A DNA stretch of 64,000 nucleotides from an uncultured bacterium (lineage in GTDB: Bacteria > Planctomycetota > UBA1135 > GCA-002686595): NCBI GenBank assembly GCA_938075305.1, contig CALJGV010000010.1:62001-126000 (forward strand). Direction: 5' to 3'. Each line of letters begins with the position of its first letter. The stretch's first letter is position 1. Made by a program: the position numbers and the translations under genes. The notes below the pieces were generated by a model, which did not search any database, had not been told where the DNA came from, and was given only the letters and a program-made list of their open reading frames with translations. Of this stretch, positions 29,001 through 36,439 are shown piece by piece.

Positions 29001-29702
29001 GCCTCTGGCGACGAGGACCGCGCGCTCCGCGCCCTCGAGGTCGGGACCGCCCGGTTCAAGCCCGCCGAGGTCAGCAACCCCGATCGGTTCTGGATGTCCC
29101 AGCCTGAGGAGCCCATGACCCTCCCCCGGGACGTCCTCGAGGCGCTCCTGCCCGAGGGCGGCGCGGGGCTCGACGAGCCCGGACGGTGGTTCAAGCGGTT
29201 CGCCGAGAGCCACCTGGCGTGGCTCGGGGACGGCCGGCTGCGGGAGGACACGACCGTGGAGGCCCTCGCGCTGTGCGCCGTGCGCATGGGCGAGGTCGGG
29301 CTCGCCGACGAGGCCATGGGGCTCGCCCTCGGGCTCGCGCACCTCGAGGGCATCCCGGCCCGGGCGCGGCTCTGGGTCGTCGACGCCCTGCGTGAGCTGG
29401 GCGGGGCAGAGGAAGCGGAGCGGATCGAGTTGCAGATGCTCACGGACGGCGAGCTCCTCACCTCCAGGGTGGCGGGTGTGGTTGAGGGCGTGCTCGAGCG
29501 CGAGGGCCCCGAAGCCGCCCTCGCCGTCGGGGCTCCGACCGCGGCCTTCTCGCGCCCGGAGGCGCTCACCGGCGTCCTGATCCGCGCGGCCACCGAGGCC
29601 GGGGACGAGGACGCCGTGACCCGGTGGAGCACGGCCGCGGAGAAGGCGGCGCACGCCGCCGAGAAGCTCAAGGACCTGAAGGCCGAGGCCGCGAAGAAGT
29701 AG
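22998..29702 (+). CDS. Giant TPR-repeat secreted protein (2234 aa)
   Basis: Begins at ATG 22998 inside the previous stop (ATGA). The first 35 residues form a signal peptide (LALGLVLVLTGSVPMEPLAAQ). Most of the length is helical TPR-like repeat, for example LGWVAWRHGDLKDATREFKR, YAQLLDARGETADALEAYG, EAGVLSLSGMREEAIDAYRR and LTKVGELREALGDDAAALEL. There is no enzymatic motif. A linker around residues 1750-1770 is rich in Pro, Ala and Arg (FRAPAAPERPPAPDAYEKL). Such repeats serve as protein-binding scaffolds; placement at the end of a MoxR/VWA operon suggests it is a periplasmic assembly partner (inference). Composition matches its neighbours, with no sign of transfer. Confidence 0.88.
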   Translation: MTDALRAMNRLALGLVLVLTGSVPMEPLAAQSIQGIRLSPAQGRSVLKGIAAAKGSGAVIVINNGATQGVPVAPEEEPVVKELPPELLARLSGLEGQGLGSAEARTEAGALFSAAAAYPGGVDLLKDELRKLSRGKSDAVTTRRILGWVAWRHGDLKDATREFKRLAKDEGDLDSRLAYAQLLDARGETADALEAYGALLPDVEDSEQRTRLRLRMALMSMETGGEDQKDALARFATEPDVTPELRNRCATVLALLGRPGEAAALYVVPAVAPEGAPTDEVKRRRKAAANGELRVAEWSIGARDWARAQDAAWRGVHLSTVARERRYGLTLLAEAHRGDGTLPALLARFDSEREGLPPEARRMWIELLRETGETDEAIAMTQGDSAATFSREDRVRLLEMYREADRVQEMLGVYRDWIAGEPDELLWRQGLCRHHLENGNRAAAIEVWESWFPADGTGSIEPGALLEAAEMLRSLGLDELAVRAAERVVEGADLRETALLFLFELRLERGQIDAARESLDRLDGMAPAGSAARMPLSDGYERIGELESAVRTLEGVRAARGEGRAGEDLEMRLAWLYSEVGREEQALELWRELWLRVKSLSRRRFVEDRMMTVAARLGVLADIAIDIERKLVGGEATDRDSGLLVRLYTKVGDAVSAAEIIDEFLKLKGGSELEALSEKARVYLACNDFFNYEEAVGRLIEIDPDGRPDYYRQLAMSQLERGRPDEARTTLMRLQELPGGDDSSAEFEAGVLSLSGMREEAIDAYRRGLVAHPERIDSYLLMAGLMKQVKQADRAVGMFQFLAETAPKDDVFTIAIDGLLNMLVDAPPRPEMVQWARRITLERLAGREDAAYLYQLLADLAEETGDDKGQVTALQSLLASAGPRRASVLRELMELSKPARASFNVKGREGDEEQLLAFGRRLVGLGELVPPEVFLDLGDAFLEAGDERSAARTFDLTREFPDGEMYQKSAAERFEKAGYTERSLERYQAVLAASPSDIGLLTKVGELREALGDDAAALELYRRAHGILIGRRLLLENKREEEEDKLRRFMPRNVDELDQFGERVLRGMLATMTEAELEGFLADQVGAVELELPRAFAAADADRGGEGVEPLARRIAQHPRLGSRAEIVRRVSFGTGRVDAAQALDELLLAAFPGDDRLLEDAMVTRVRWGLVPQATVLLASLPGDRDDANRWRSRLGGGSAELGDNGGQIPFDEAVAAALPAVAAGDLERVRAVVQRANVGRLEEDELQGMAVLFAAARSADDEELALRVARDWLRLSLASSPNPYQIEELIDAMVPALGEETGLALARYLVGLIVGDPEKNSRLVRVLPKLADRFGEAAVSAEQVQALVDGFGEAYAFGLVPVLLLLPEEDRSSSLRSIWSKLEAQGRARFLLGMIAEAPGELPGEMADFIRDSLPGALEDGADLLEFYVSRLVDVPHSHQLVLDVCREIRSTLGSQVEILDAAIVIHRCALEGPEGLVDEGAAAFVALAGDAEDDYQRRQATEQLAAAFDGPARDAFMAALAEEAPQSPTATPLDFSRAMLYFNWDLPAEALALLEGFEPDEDTEWRRLDLIRDAQLRLGQELAAAQTLVRRVPVAKDDDDKKRVLRQAVRAWERLEAPEVALEAQRMLDDLGDGSEPGSAGFVLPPGTLSLTIGGVTYSADDKPEKEGLPRTFREVREALGAGEAEDAARIFRRLWREFPVGQPAARVSSFIFYRRSPLGNLRWPGEPAPSGDDPGAEDRRRGGLVAFRAPAAPERPPAPDAYEKLAAYPEIVAEQERYLRGVQPAELDRIQKLTRGMLQAEVAEGGAEVVLERLLAEVSRSGGRLAQIQLLTLLDLHPELISGEAAVALEGLVSTMPPMDAAQVMRLARTLLRSGDRGMALRLYEWCALIGIASESPFGDDGAYVISSVPLPELIEDVKENLVGEERIAPIAALLRSMSGGRPWEVERTQALAVKTWAELVGPAEALQRLGRIAVDSLDLSKGLQRPVAVQLAPLYLASGDEDRALRALEVGTARFKPAEVSNPDRFWMSQPEEPMTLPRDVLEALLPEGGAGLDEPGRWFKRFAESHLAWLGDGRLREDTTVEALALCAVRMGEVGLADEAMGLALGLAHLEGIPARARLWVVDALRELGGAEEAERIELQMLTDGELLTSRVAGVVEGVLEREGPEAALAVGAPTAAFSRPEALTGVLIRAATEAGDEDAVTRWSTAAEKAAHAAEKLKDLKAEAAKK

Positions 29703-29704
29703 AG

Positions 29705-30748
29705 ATGATTCAACTCGTGACGCTCATGGTGATGGGGGGGCTCCCGGCCCCCGACTCCGACCTCTGGGTCAGCTACCCCGGCGCTGGTGACGATGCGCCC
29801 CACGTGGTGCTCATTGCGGGCGACGAGGAGTACCGCAGCGAGCAGGCCCTCCCGCAGCTCGGCAAGATCCTGTCGGTGCACCACGGGGTTCGTTGCACGG
29901 TCCTGTTCCCGATCGACCCCGCAAGCGGCGAGATCGTCCCGACCTGCCTCGACAACATCCCCGGCCTCGAGGCCCTCGAGACCGCGGACCTGATGGTCAT
30001 CGCCACGCGCTTCCGGGACCTCTCCGACGAGCAAATGCGGCACATCGACGCCTACCTGAAGGCCGGTAAGCCGGTGCTGGGGATGCGGACGGCCACCCAC
30101 GGCTTCCGGAACGCGAAGGACGGGCCGTGGGCTCACTACGCGAACGGCTACAACGGGCCCAAGGCGGAGTGGAAGGGCGGCTTCGGCCGCCTCGTCCTCG
30201 GTGAGAAGTGGGTCGCCCACCACGGGGCCCACGGGAGCCAGAGCACCCGGGGGATCCTCGCCCCCGGGAAGTCGGAGCACCCCGCGCTCCGCGGCCTCTC
30301 TGACGGCGACGTGTGGGGCCCGAGCGACGTGTACCGGGTGCGGGTGCCCATGCTCGAGGGGACGGAGGTTGTGATGCTCGGCCAGTGCCTCGACCGCGCC
30401 GGTCCCGGCGAGGACGGGGACCCGCTCATGGGCATGCGCCCCGGGGACACGGTGGCAGAGGGAGCCCGAAACGACCCCCTGATGCCCCTCGCCTGGTTCC
30501 GGAGCTACGAAATCCCGGGCGGCAAGCCCGGCCGGGCCTTCACGACCACGCTGGGGGCCGCGACCGACCTCGTGGCGTCGGGGTCGCGGCGGATGATCGT
30601 CAACGCTGCGTTGCACCTCCTCGGGCGCGACCTCCCAGAGGGCGGCGCCGAGGTCACGCTCGTGGGGACGTACGAACCCACCCGGTTCGGGTTCGGGCAG
30701 TTCCAGCGCGGCCTCCGTCCTTCGGCGCACGCGCTCGCGCCCCGTTGA
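29705..30748 (+). CDS. ThuA-like domain protein
   Basis: 347 aa from ATG 29705, two bases after the giant TPR stop, with the purine-rich AAGAAGTAGAG just upstream. The core (PHVVLIAGDEEYRSEQALPQ, TADLMVIATRFRDLSDEQMR, YLKAGKPVLGMRTATHGFR) matches the ThuA-like fold, a class I glutamine-amidotransferase-like fold common in Planctomycetota, there annotated as trehalose-utilisation-like. The C-terminal part (FTTTLGAATDLVASGSRRMI, NAALHLLG) fits the same family. Substrate unknown. The N-terminus (LVTLMVMGGLPAPDSDL) is a weak signal peptide candidate. Confidence 0.85.
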   Translation: MIQLVTLMVMGGLPAPDSDLWVSYPGAGDDAPHVVLIAGDEEYRSEQALPQLGKILSVHHGVRCTVLFPIDPASGEIVPTCLDNIPGLEALETADLMVIATRFRDLSDEQMRHIDAYLKAGKPVLGMRTATHGFRNAKDGPWAHYANGYNGPKAEWKGGFGRLVLGEKWVAHHGAHGSQSTRGILAPGKSEHPALRGLSDGDVWGPSDVYRVRVPMLEGTEVVMLGQCLDRAGPGEDGDPLMGMRPGDTVAEGARNDPLMPLAWFRSYEIPGGKPGRAFTTTLGAATDLVASGSRRMIVNAALHLLGRDLPEGGAEVTLVGTYEPTRFGFGQFQRGLRPSAHALAPR

Positions 30749-30851
30749 GCCGCCGGGCCCGAGGCCCCGTGAGGGTTTGAGCGGCTCGGGGGGGTATCCA
30801 ATGGCCTCTTCGGCCCACAATGCGGCGCCACCGACCCACTGGCCACGACCG

Positions 30852-31910
30852 ATGATCACGAGAACCACCCTCACCCTCCTTCTACTCGCGGCGCCCCTCC
30901 AAGCCGCCGCCCCCGCGACCCAGCAGCAGAAGTCGAGCTGGCCGCCGCCCCGGGCGAGCGTCTCCGACGCCCTCAGGGACTGCCAGGTGGAGAAGCCCGA
31001 GAAGTTGTTCACGGTCGAGCGCGTGGTGGACGGCGACACGATCTACATCCAGCGCAACGGCGAGCGCGAGAAGCTCCGCCTGCTCTCGGTGGACACCGAA
31101 GAGAAGTACATGGGTGGCAAGGACATCTCTGCGTCCAAGCCCTCCACCCGCTTCGCCGAGCAGTCCACCGGCTGGGCCACGGGCTTCTTCCTGCCCCGGA
31201 GTCCGGACGAGGGCCCGGCGAAGGTCGGCCTTCGGTTCCCCGGCGGCGAGGAGGCCCGTGACATCTACGGCCGGCTCCTCTGCCACGTGGTCACGAAGGA
31301 GGGGATCGACTTCAACCTGCTCCTCGTCCGCATGGGGCACAGCCCGTACTTCAACAAGTACGGCAACAGCCGCCTCGACCACGAGCGCTTCCTGCAGGCC
31401 CAGCGCAAGGCCATGGCGGAGAAGCTCGGGATCTGGGACTCGAAGACGAACGAGGGCGGGAAGCGCCGGGACTACCCCCGGCTGATGGCCTGGTGGACCG
31501 CGCGCGCTGCGGCGATCGACGCGTTCCGCGCCCGCGCGGCGGCCAGCCCCGGGCTCTTCTTGGCGTGCGACGATCCGGACAGTCTGGAGGCCGCGCTGGA
31601 GGCCGGCGGCGGCGAGGTGACGCTGCTGGCATCGGTGGACCGCTTCTTCGACGAGGACGACGGCTCCTGGACGATCCTCTTGCGGTCGGGGGATCGCAAG
31701 CGAGCGGTACGGATCGGGGTCCCGGCGTCAGGCCGCGCGGCCCTCGAGGCCCTTGATCTGCCCGGGACCAAGGACGAGTTCCGGCAGAACTACCTGCTGG
31801 TGACCGGCGCGCTGACCCGGGGCCCGCGGGGCTTCCGGCTGGACGGCGTCGCGGCCTCCGACTGGCGGCGCGCAGGCCCGGAGCCGGCGACCGGGGGCCA
31901 GGGCCGGTGA
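30852..31910 (+). CDS. Secreted thermonuclease (SNase-like) protein
   Basis: 352 aa from ATG 30852; the start is chosen for the signal peptide TLTLLLLAAPLQAAAPA. Residues about 55-200 match the SNase-like OB fold: FTVERVVDGDTIYIQRNGE, KLRLLSVDTEEKY (Arg and Asp/Glu of the active site) and EEARDIYGRLLCHV (the second Arg), then GIDFNLLLVRMGHSPYFNKYG. Members cleave DNA and RNA with Ca2+. The second half (residues about 215-352) has no recognised match. Not in the preceding operon by spacing (103 bases). Confidence 0.88.
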   Translation: MITRTTLTLLLLAAPLQAAAPATQQQKSSWPPPRASVSDALRDCQVEKPEKLFTVERVVDGDTIYIQRNGEREKLRLLSVDTEEKYMGGKDISASKPSTRFAEQSTGWATGFFLPRSPDEGPAKVGLRFPGGEEARDIYGRLLCHVVTKEGIDFNLLLVRMGHSPYFNKYGNSRLDHERFLQAQRKAMAEKLGIWDSKTNEGGKRRDYPRLMAWWTARAAAIDAFRARAAASPGLFLACDDPDSLEAALEAGGGEVTLLASVDRFFDEDDGSWTILLRSGDRKRAVRIGVPASGRAALEALDLPGTKDEFRQNYLLVTGALTRGPRGFRLDGVAASDWRRAGPEPATGGQGR

Positions 31911-32075
31911 TTTGAGCCCGCCGGACATCTTTCGGTCGGCGATTGCGGGGGCCGGAGCCCAGCGGGAGGGTGTAAGTCCTTCAACTGCCGCTGGTGGGCG
32001 GGGTGATTTGTGAGCGGTGCCCCTTAAACTCCGGTCGGCCGCGAACAACTCCGAACCCGCGGCGTAGTTCACACC

Positions 32076-33638
32076 ATGCGAGCATCCCTCCGAATCGTCC
32101 TCCTCGCCATCGTCGTGCTGGTTGCCGTGCCCTCAACCGGCCTTGCCCAGAAGGTGGTGCGGAAACCGGTCGCGTGCCCGGAGCAGGGCTTCCAGTTCCG
32201 CCCGCTCGACCAGTTCGACGCCATCCCGATCGACGGCAAGGGGAGCGAGGAGGCGCTGAAGTTCGCCCTCGACCAGCGGAGCATCGTGGCGTACGCCTTC
32301 GGCAACGAGGAGAGCGACGAGGAGGTCGAGGAGGGCCGCACGTCCGCGAAGAAGCGGCGCAAGAGCATCCTCGGGACCCTCAAGGGCTACAGGGGCTTCA
32401 CGGACAAGGTCGGGAAGAACCCCGCCGTCGACGAGGAGGTCGAGATCGAAGGCCTCACGGCGAAGCACCTCCGCTTCGACGTCGATGCCGGCGACCTCCA
32501 GTACACGATCGAGGTCTACTCCTTCCCCCTGAAGCACGCGGACATCCACCTCGTGTACTTCCTCACCGGGGAGCTCGACCGGAAGTGGGCGAAGGCCATC
32601 AAGCAGTCGGCCGAGTCCTTCGAGGTGATCGAGCGGGTCGTCGCGGACGAGATCGACACGAGCTCGCGCAGCTTCGAGGACCAGCTCGCCTGGGCCGAGG
32701 CCGAGGCCGCCAAGGTCGAGGGTTGGCGCGCCATCGGCACCCCCTCCAAGCGCTTCGTGGTCCTCACCAACGCGACCAAGAAGGCCTTCATCAAGGAGGT
32801 CCTCAAGCGGCTCGAGGTGTCCCGTGACGTCTACGAGCAGGACTTCCCCCCGCCCGCGGACTTCAACGCGGTGTCGGTGATCCGCATCTGCAAGAGCCGC
32901 GAGGAGTTCCAGCGCTTCAGCGGCGCCAGGGGCGGCGTGGCCGGGTACTTCAGCCCGATGTCGGTGGAGCTCGTGCTCTACGACAACGTGGAGACCGACC
33001 GCAACTCCACCTATGCGGTGGTGAGTCACGAGGCCTTCCACCAGTACTGCCACTTCCTGTTCGGCCAGTCCGAGGCGCACCGCTGGTTCGACGAGGGCCA
33101 CGGGGACTACTACGGCGGGATGAAGATCGCGGGCAGCCGGGGGAAGATCACCCCCAAGATGCCCTCTGGCCTCGACCGCCTCTCGGTCATCCGGGACATG
33201 GTGCGGATGGAGACCTACAAGCCGCTCTCCGAGCACCTGTACTACAACCACAGCCAGTGGCAGTCCCAGGGGCCCTCCAACGTGAGCTGTTACGCCCAGT
33301 CCTGGTCGGTCATCTACATGCTCCGCCAGGGCGCCCTGCGCAAGGTGAGCCGCAAGGTCTGGAAGGACGAGTACGCGGACATCATTCCCAACTACGTCTC
33401 GACCCTGAACCAGGGCTTCCAGGACGCCTACAAGGAGATCCGCGACAAGCGGATCGAGCGCGCCGAGAAGAAGGGGGTCGAGCTGGACCCCAGCGACCTG
33501 AAGATCAATCGCTTCGACCTCGACCCGCGCCAGAAGCAGAAGATCTGGGACGCGGCCATGGAGGCCTCCTGGGGGCAGATCGACCTCGACGAGTTCGAGG
33601 CGGACTGGGCCCTGTACATCCAGAAGTACCTCAAGTGA
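32076..33638 (+). CDS. Secreted HExxH metallopeptidase-like protein (DUF1570-like)
   Basis: 520 aa with a signal peptide (LRIVLLAIVVLVAVPSTGLAQ). The zinc site is H318-E-A-F-H322 in VVSHEAFHQYCH, with E340 in RWFDEGHGDYY as the likely third ligand, a gluzincin arrangement. It looks like the DUF1570-type peptidases frequent in Planctomycetota. Around it are a strand-rich N-terminal half (residues 40-190) and a Lys-rich helical tail (KEIRDKRIERAEKKG). Substrate unknown. It has its own 165-base upstream region. Confidence 0.86.
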   Translation: MRASLRIVLLAIVVLVAVPSTGLAQKVVRKPVACPEQGFQFRPLDQFDAIPIDGKGSEEALKFALDQRSIVAYAFGNEESDEEVEEGRTSAKKRRKSILGTLKGYRGFTDKVGKNPAVDEEVEIEGLTAKHLRFDVDAGDLQYTIEVYSFPLKHADIHLVYFLTGELDRKWAKAIKQSAESFEVIERVVADEIDTSSRSFEDQLAWAEAEAAKVEGWRAIGTPSKRFVVLTNATKKAFIKEVLKRLEVSRDVYEQDFPPPADFNAVSVIRICKSREEFQRFSGARGGVAGYFSPMSVELVLYDNVETDRNSTYAVVSHEAFHQYCHFLFGQSEAHRWFDEGHGDYYGGMKIAGSRGKITPKMPSGLDRLSVIRDMVRMETYKPLSEHLYYNHSQWQSQGPSNVSCYAQSWSVIYMLRQGALRKVSRKVWKDEYADIIPNYVSTLNQGFQDAYKEIRDKRIERAEKKGVELDPSDLKINRFDLDPRQKQKIWDAAMEASWGQIDLDEFEADWALYIQKYLK

Positions 33639-33734
33639 CGGTTCTGCTGCGCGGCGCTCCGTGGGGGGCGACGCCGCGCAGGAGTCTTCCGCGCGAGCTG
33701 AATCGCATCCTCCTGCCGGGTCGAACATCCCCCC

Positions 33735-34646
33735 ATGGAGTTCGGTCGCCTTCCCGATGTTCGCGGCGTGGACTTCACCCTGCCCGCCGACCCCGCGCGC
33801 AACCGCTCGTTGCTGCGGGCGACCGAGGAGCGGGTCCCATGTGATCTGCGCATGGGCCTCCCGAGCTGGTCCGATCTGGGCCTCGCGGCCCGCCTGGGTG
33901 GGAAGAGCCCGGCCGGGGTCCTACGGGCGCACGGCGCCGCGGTACCCGCGAACGAGCTCAACTCCACGTTCTATGGGTACACGGCCGAACGCTTCCGTCG
34001 CTGGGCCGCGTCCGTGCCCGAGGGCTTCCTGTTCTGCCCCAAGCTCCCCCGGACCGTCACCCACGATGGGATGCTGGAGGGCGTGGAGGAGGAGATGGGG
34101 GCCTTCGTCGAGGCCACCGCGTCCCTCGGCGCCCGACGCGGGCTGACCTGGTTCGCGCTGCCCCCGTACTTCGGTGCGGCTCGCCTTGGGACCCTCGCCG
34201 CCTTCCTCGACGAGTGGGCCCGCGAGCTGCCGCTGGCGGTGGAGGTGCGGGACCCCAGCTGGTTCCAGGACCAGGGCGCCACGGACGCGCTCTTCGGTCT
34301 GCTGGAGTCGCTCTCGGTGACCGCGATCATCACCGACACCGCCGGGCGCCGGGACTGTGCCCACATGACCCTCTCGACGTCGCGGACCCTCATCCGCTTC
34401 GTGGGCAATGCCCTGCACCCCTCCGACTTCCAGCGGCTCGACCGCTGGGCCGAGCGGCTCACCAGCTGGGCGGACGGGGGGCTGGAGCAGGCCTACTTCT
34501 TCTTTCACCAGCAGGACGAGGCCCAGACCCTGGACCTCGCCGAGCACCTCGAGCGCCGGCTCGCCGAGGCGGGCCGCCCCGTGCTGGGACCCTGGCGGGC
34601 CGGGTCCGGCTTCATCCCACCGGGGGCGCAGCTGGGGCTCTTCTGA
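33735..34646 (+). CDS. DUF72 family protein (YecE-like)
   Basis: 303 aa. Matches DUF72, a TIM-barrel-like family of unknown function: RMGLPSWSDLG near the start, ANELNSTFYGYTAERFRRWA, FLFCPKLPRTVTHDG, LPLAVEVRDPSWFQD, LIRFVGNALHPSDFQRLDRW and YFFFHQQDEAQTLDLAEHLE. The usual family length is about 230-300. No operon partner is evident; flanking gaps are 96 and 151 bases. Confidence 0.9.
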   Translation: MEFGRLPDVRGVDFTLPADPARNRSLLRATEERVPCDLRMGLPSWSDLGLAARLGGKSPAGVLRAHGAAVPANELNSTFYGYTAERFRRWAASVPEGFLFCPKLPRTVTHDGMLEGVEEEMGAFVEATASLGARRGLTWFALPPYFGAARLGTLAAFLDEWARELPLAVEVRDPSWFQDQGATDALFGLLESLSVTAIITDTAGRRDCAHMTLSTSRTLIRFVGNALHPSDFQRLDRWAERLTSWADGGLEQAYFFFHQQDEAQTLDLAEHLERRLAEAGRPVLGPWRAGSGFIPPGAQLGLF

Positions 34647-34797
34647 CGGGGTCCAGGCCGCCCTTTCCCAACCGATACAGCGCCGTTGGCTGGATCTCCA
34701 TGGGTGAGCGTGACCTCGTGCCGACAGAACGGTTCAGATCACCATGCCCGACCAGGGCCCGTCCTCCCGGCGGCCCGTAGTCCCAGACCCCAGACCC

Positions 34798-36339
34798 ATG
34801 CTCCGATCCCTCGCCCTGCTCGCCGTCTCCGTGGCGGCTCCCTCGCTCTCTGCCAGCGTGGCTGACATCCGGTGGTCGCCTTCGTTCGAGGACGCCCTGG
34901 AGGTCGCTGCGAGCGAGGAGAAGGTGATCTTCATCGCCGTCAACATGGACGGCGAGCGGGCCAACGACCAGATGGCCGAGAAGGTCTACAAGGATCGAGA
35001 CATCAAGGAGCTCGCGGCCGCGACCGTCAACCTCGTCGCCTCCGCGGACCGGCACCGCAAGAGCGGCAAGTGTCCGCGCTTCGGATGCGAGTCCTGTGAG
35101 CAGCATCGGTTCGTGGACGTCGCCGTGCGGGAGCAGGTCCTCAAGCCCTCGGCGACGGGCGCGGTGATCGCGCCCCAGCACGTGTTCTGCAAGCCCGACG
35201 GGAGCGTGATCCTCTCGGTGCCCTACGGGATCTCGGCCTCCGAGCTGGAGTGGTGCTTCCACGAGGCCGCCGCGATTCAAGGGGGCGTCGAGCTCGCGGA
35301 TCGGTCTCACCCGGGGCGCAGGCCTCGGCGCCTGATCGTGGGGGACGTGGCGCAGCTCGGAGGAGGGGGCGGCCCGGTCACCCGCGACGAGGCGCTGGAG
35401 CTCATCGCCACCCTCAAGAAGGGGGGCAACGGCGGCGAGCAACGGGAGATGATCCGGCGGCTCGCGACCTCCGACGAGCCGGAGGCGAGGGAGTACGTCC
35501 TCAGCGTCCTCCGCGCGGGCGGCGGCGGCGCCCGCGGTGGGGGCGGCGGTCGTGGCGGGCGCGGCGGCGGTGGCGGACGCGGGGGCAACTCTGACCGGGA
35601 GCGGTTCCAGCTCCTGCGGTGGATCGGCGAGCAGTCGCCGGCCAGCTACTGGGAGGTCTGTGTCGAGTTCGCGGACAGCGGAGCAGATCAGGTCAAGCAG
35701 GAGGCGATCGTGGCGCTGGAGCAGCTGGGCGCGGAGGACTCGCTCTCGGTGCTCATGAAGGCCCTGCGGCGGAGCGGATCGGAGCCCGAGCGTCAGAAGA
35801 ACGTGCTCCGCGCCATTGGCTCGGTGGCCCGCGACGACCGCAAGGCCCGCTCGGCGCTCCTCAAGGCCTCGGCGGACCGCAAGCAGCCCTTGATCCGGGC
35901 CAACGCGCTCATCGCCCTCGGCTGGCTGGACGCGGACGACGACGTGGCGGACCGCCTCAAGGCGGCGGCCATGCCGGCGGTCCACGGGGACCTCGCCAAG
36001 ATCGACGCGGAGGAGGTCACCGAGGAGGAGCGGTTGGGGGCCGTTGTCGCCATGGGGATCTCCCGTCAGCCTGAATGGAAGCCCTTTCTCGAGCAGCTGG
36101 TCGCCTCGGAGGAGGAGCCGGCGTTGAAGGAGGCTGCCCAGGCGAGCCTCAGCGTGCTCTCCGGGAAGCCCTACGCCGGACTCCGCTCGTTCCTGGAGAC
36201 CGCCGGGTCCGACGAGATCCCCAGGGAGCGCCTCTTCGGTCGCGGCCGTGGAGGCCGTGGTGACCGTGGGGAGGGGGAGCGCGAGGGCGGCCGTCCGGGT
36301 CGAGGCGGAGATGAGGGCGGCGAGGGCGAGGACGGCTGA
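34798..36339 (+). CDS. Secreted thioredoxin-like/HEAT-repeat fusion protein
   Basis: 513 aa from ATG 34798, chosen for the signal peptide LRSLALLAVSVAAPSLSAS; an ATG at 34744 would add 18 Pro-rich residues. Residues 20-160 look like a thioredoxin-like fold (SFEDALEVAASEEKVIFIAV, QHVFCKPDGSVILSVPYG). Instead of CxxC there is a cluster C92-x4-C97-x2-C100 in KCPRFGCESCEQH. A Gly/Arg-rich linker (residues about 239-264) separates it from HEAT-like helical repeats (VKQEAIVALEQLGAEDSLS, IRANALIALGWLDADDDV), and a second Gly/Arg/Glu tail ends the protein. Redox function is uncertain given the altered motif. Confidence 0.75.
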   Translation: MLRSLALLAVSVAAPSLSASVADIRWSPSFEDALEVAASEEKVIFIAVNMDGERANDQMAEKVYKDRDIKELAAATVNLVASADRHRKSGKCPRFGCESCEQHRFVDVAVREQVLKPSATGAVIAPQHVFCKPDGSVILSVPYGISASELEWCFHEAAAIQGGVELADRSHPGRRPRRLIVGDVAQLGGGGGPVTRDEALELIATLKKGGNGGEQREMIRRLATSDEPEAREYVLSVLRAGGGGARGGGGGRGGRGGGGGRGGNSDRERFQLLRWIGEQSPASYWEVCVEFADSGADQVKQEAIVALEQLGAEDSLSVLMKALRRSGSEPERQKNVLRAIGSVARDDRKARSALLKASADRKQPLIRANALIALGWLDADDDVADRLKAAAMPAVHGDLAKIDAEEVTEEERLGAVVAMGISRQPEWKPFLEQLVASEEEPALKEAAQASLSVLSGKPYAGLRSFLETAGSDEIPRERLFGRGRGGRGDRGEGEREGGRPGRGGDEGGEGEDG

Positions 36340-36439
36340 AGCGCCGCCTCCCGGGAGCGTCCAGGAGCGAAGCGCTCTCGGAAGACGGCCCACTCCGCAC
36401 GGGTCCCTCCAGCCCATCTCCCAAAGCACCACCGATTCC

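Noticed and set aside
26655-29654. Minus-strand open frame of about 1000 codons
   Set aside because: Antisense to the giant TPR gene; composition is typical of a shadow frame and no motif is visible.
31965-31995. Possible selenocysteine tRNA anticodon arm (CCTTCAACT)
   Set aside because: No acceptor, D or T arm can be formed around it; only three base pairs support the stem. The selC gene was not found in this window.
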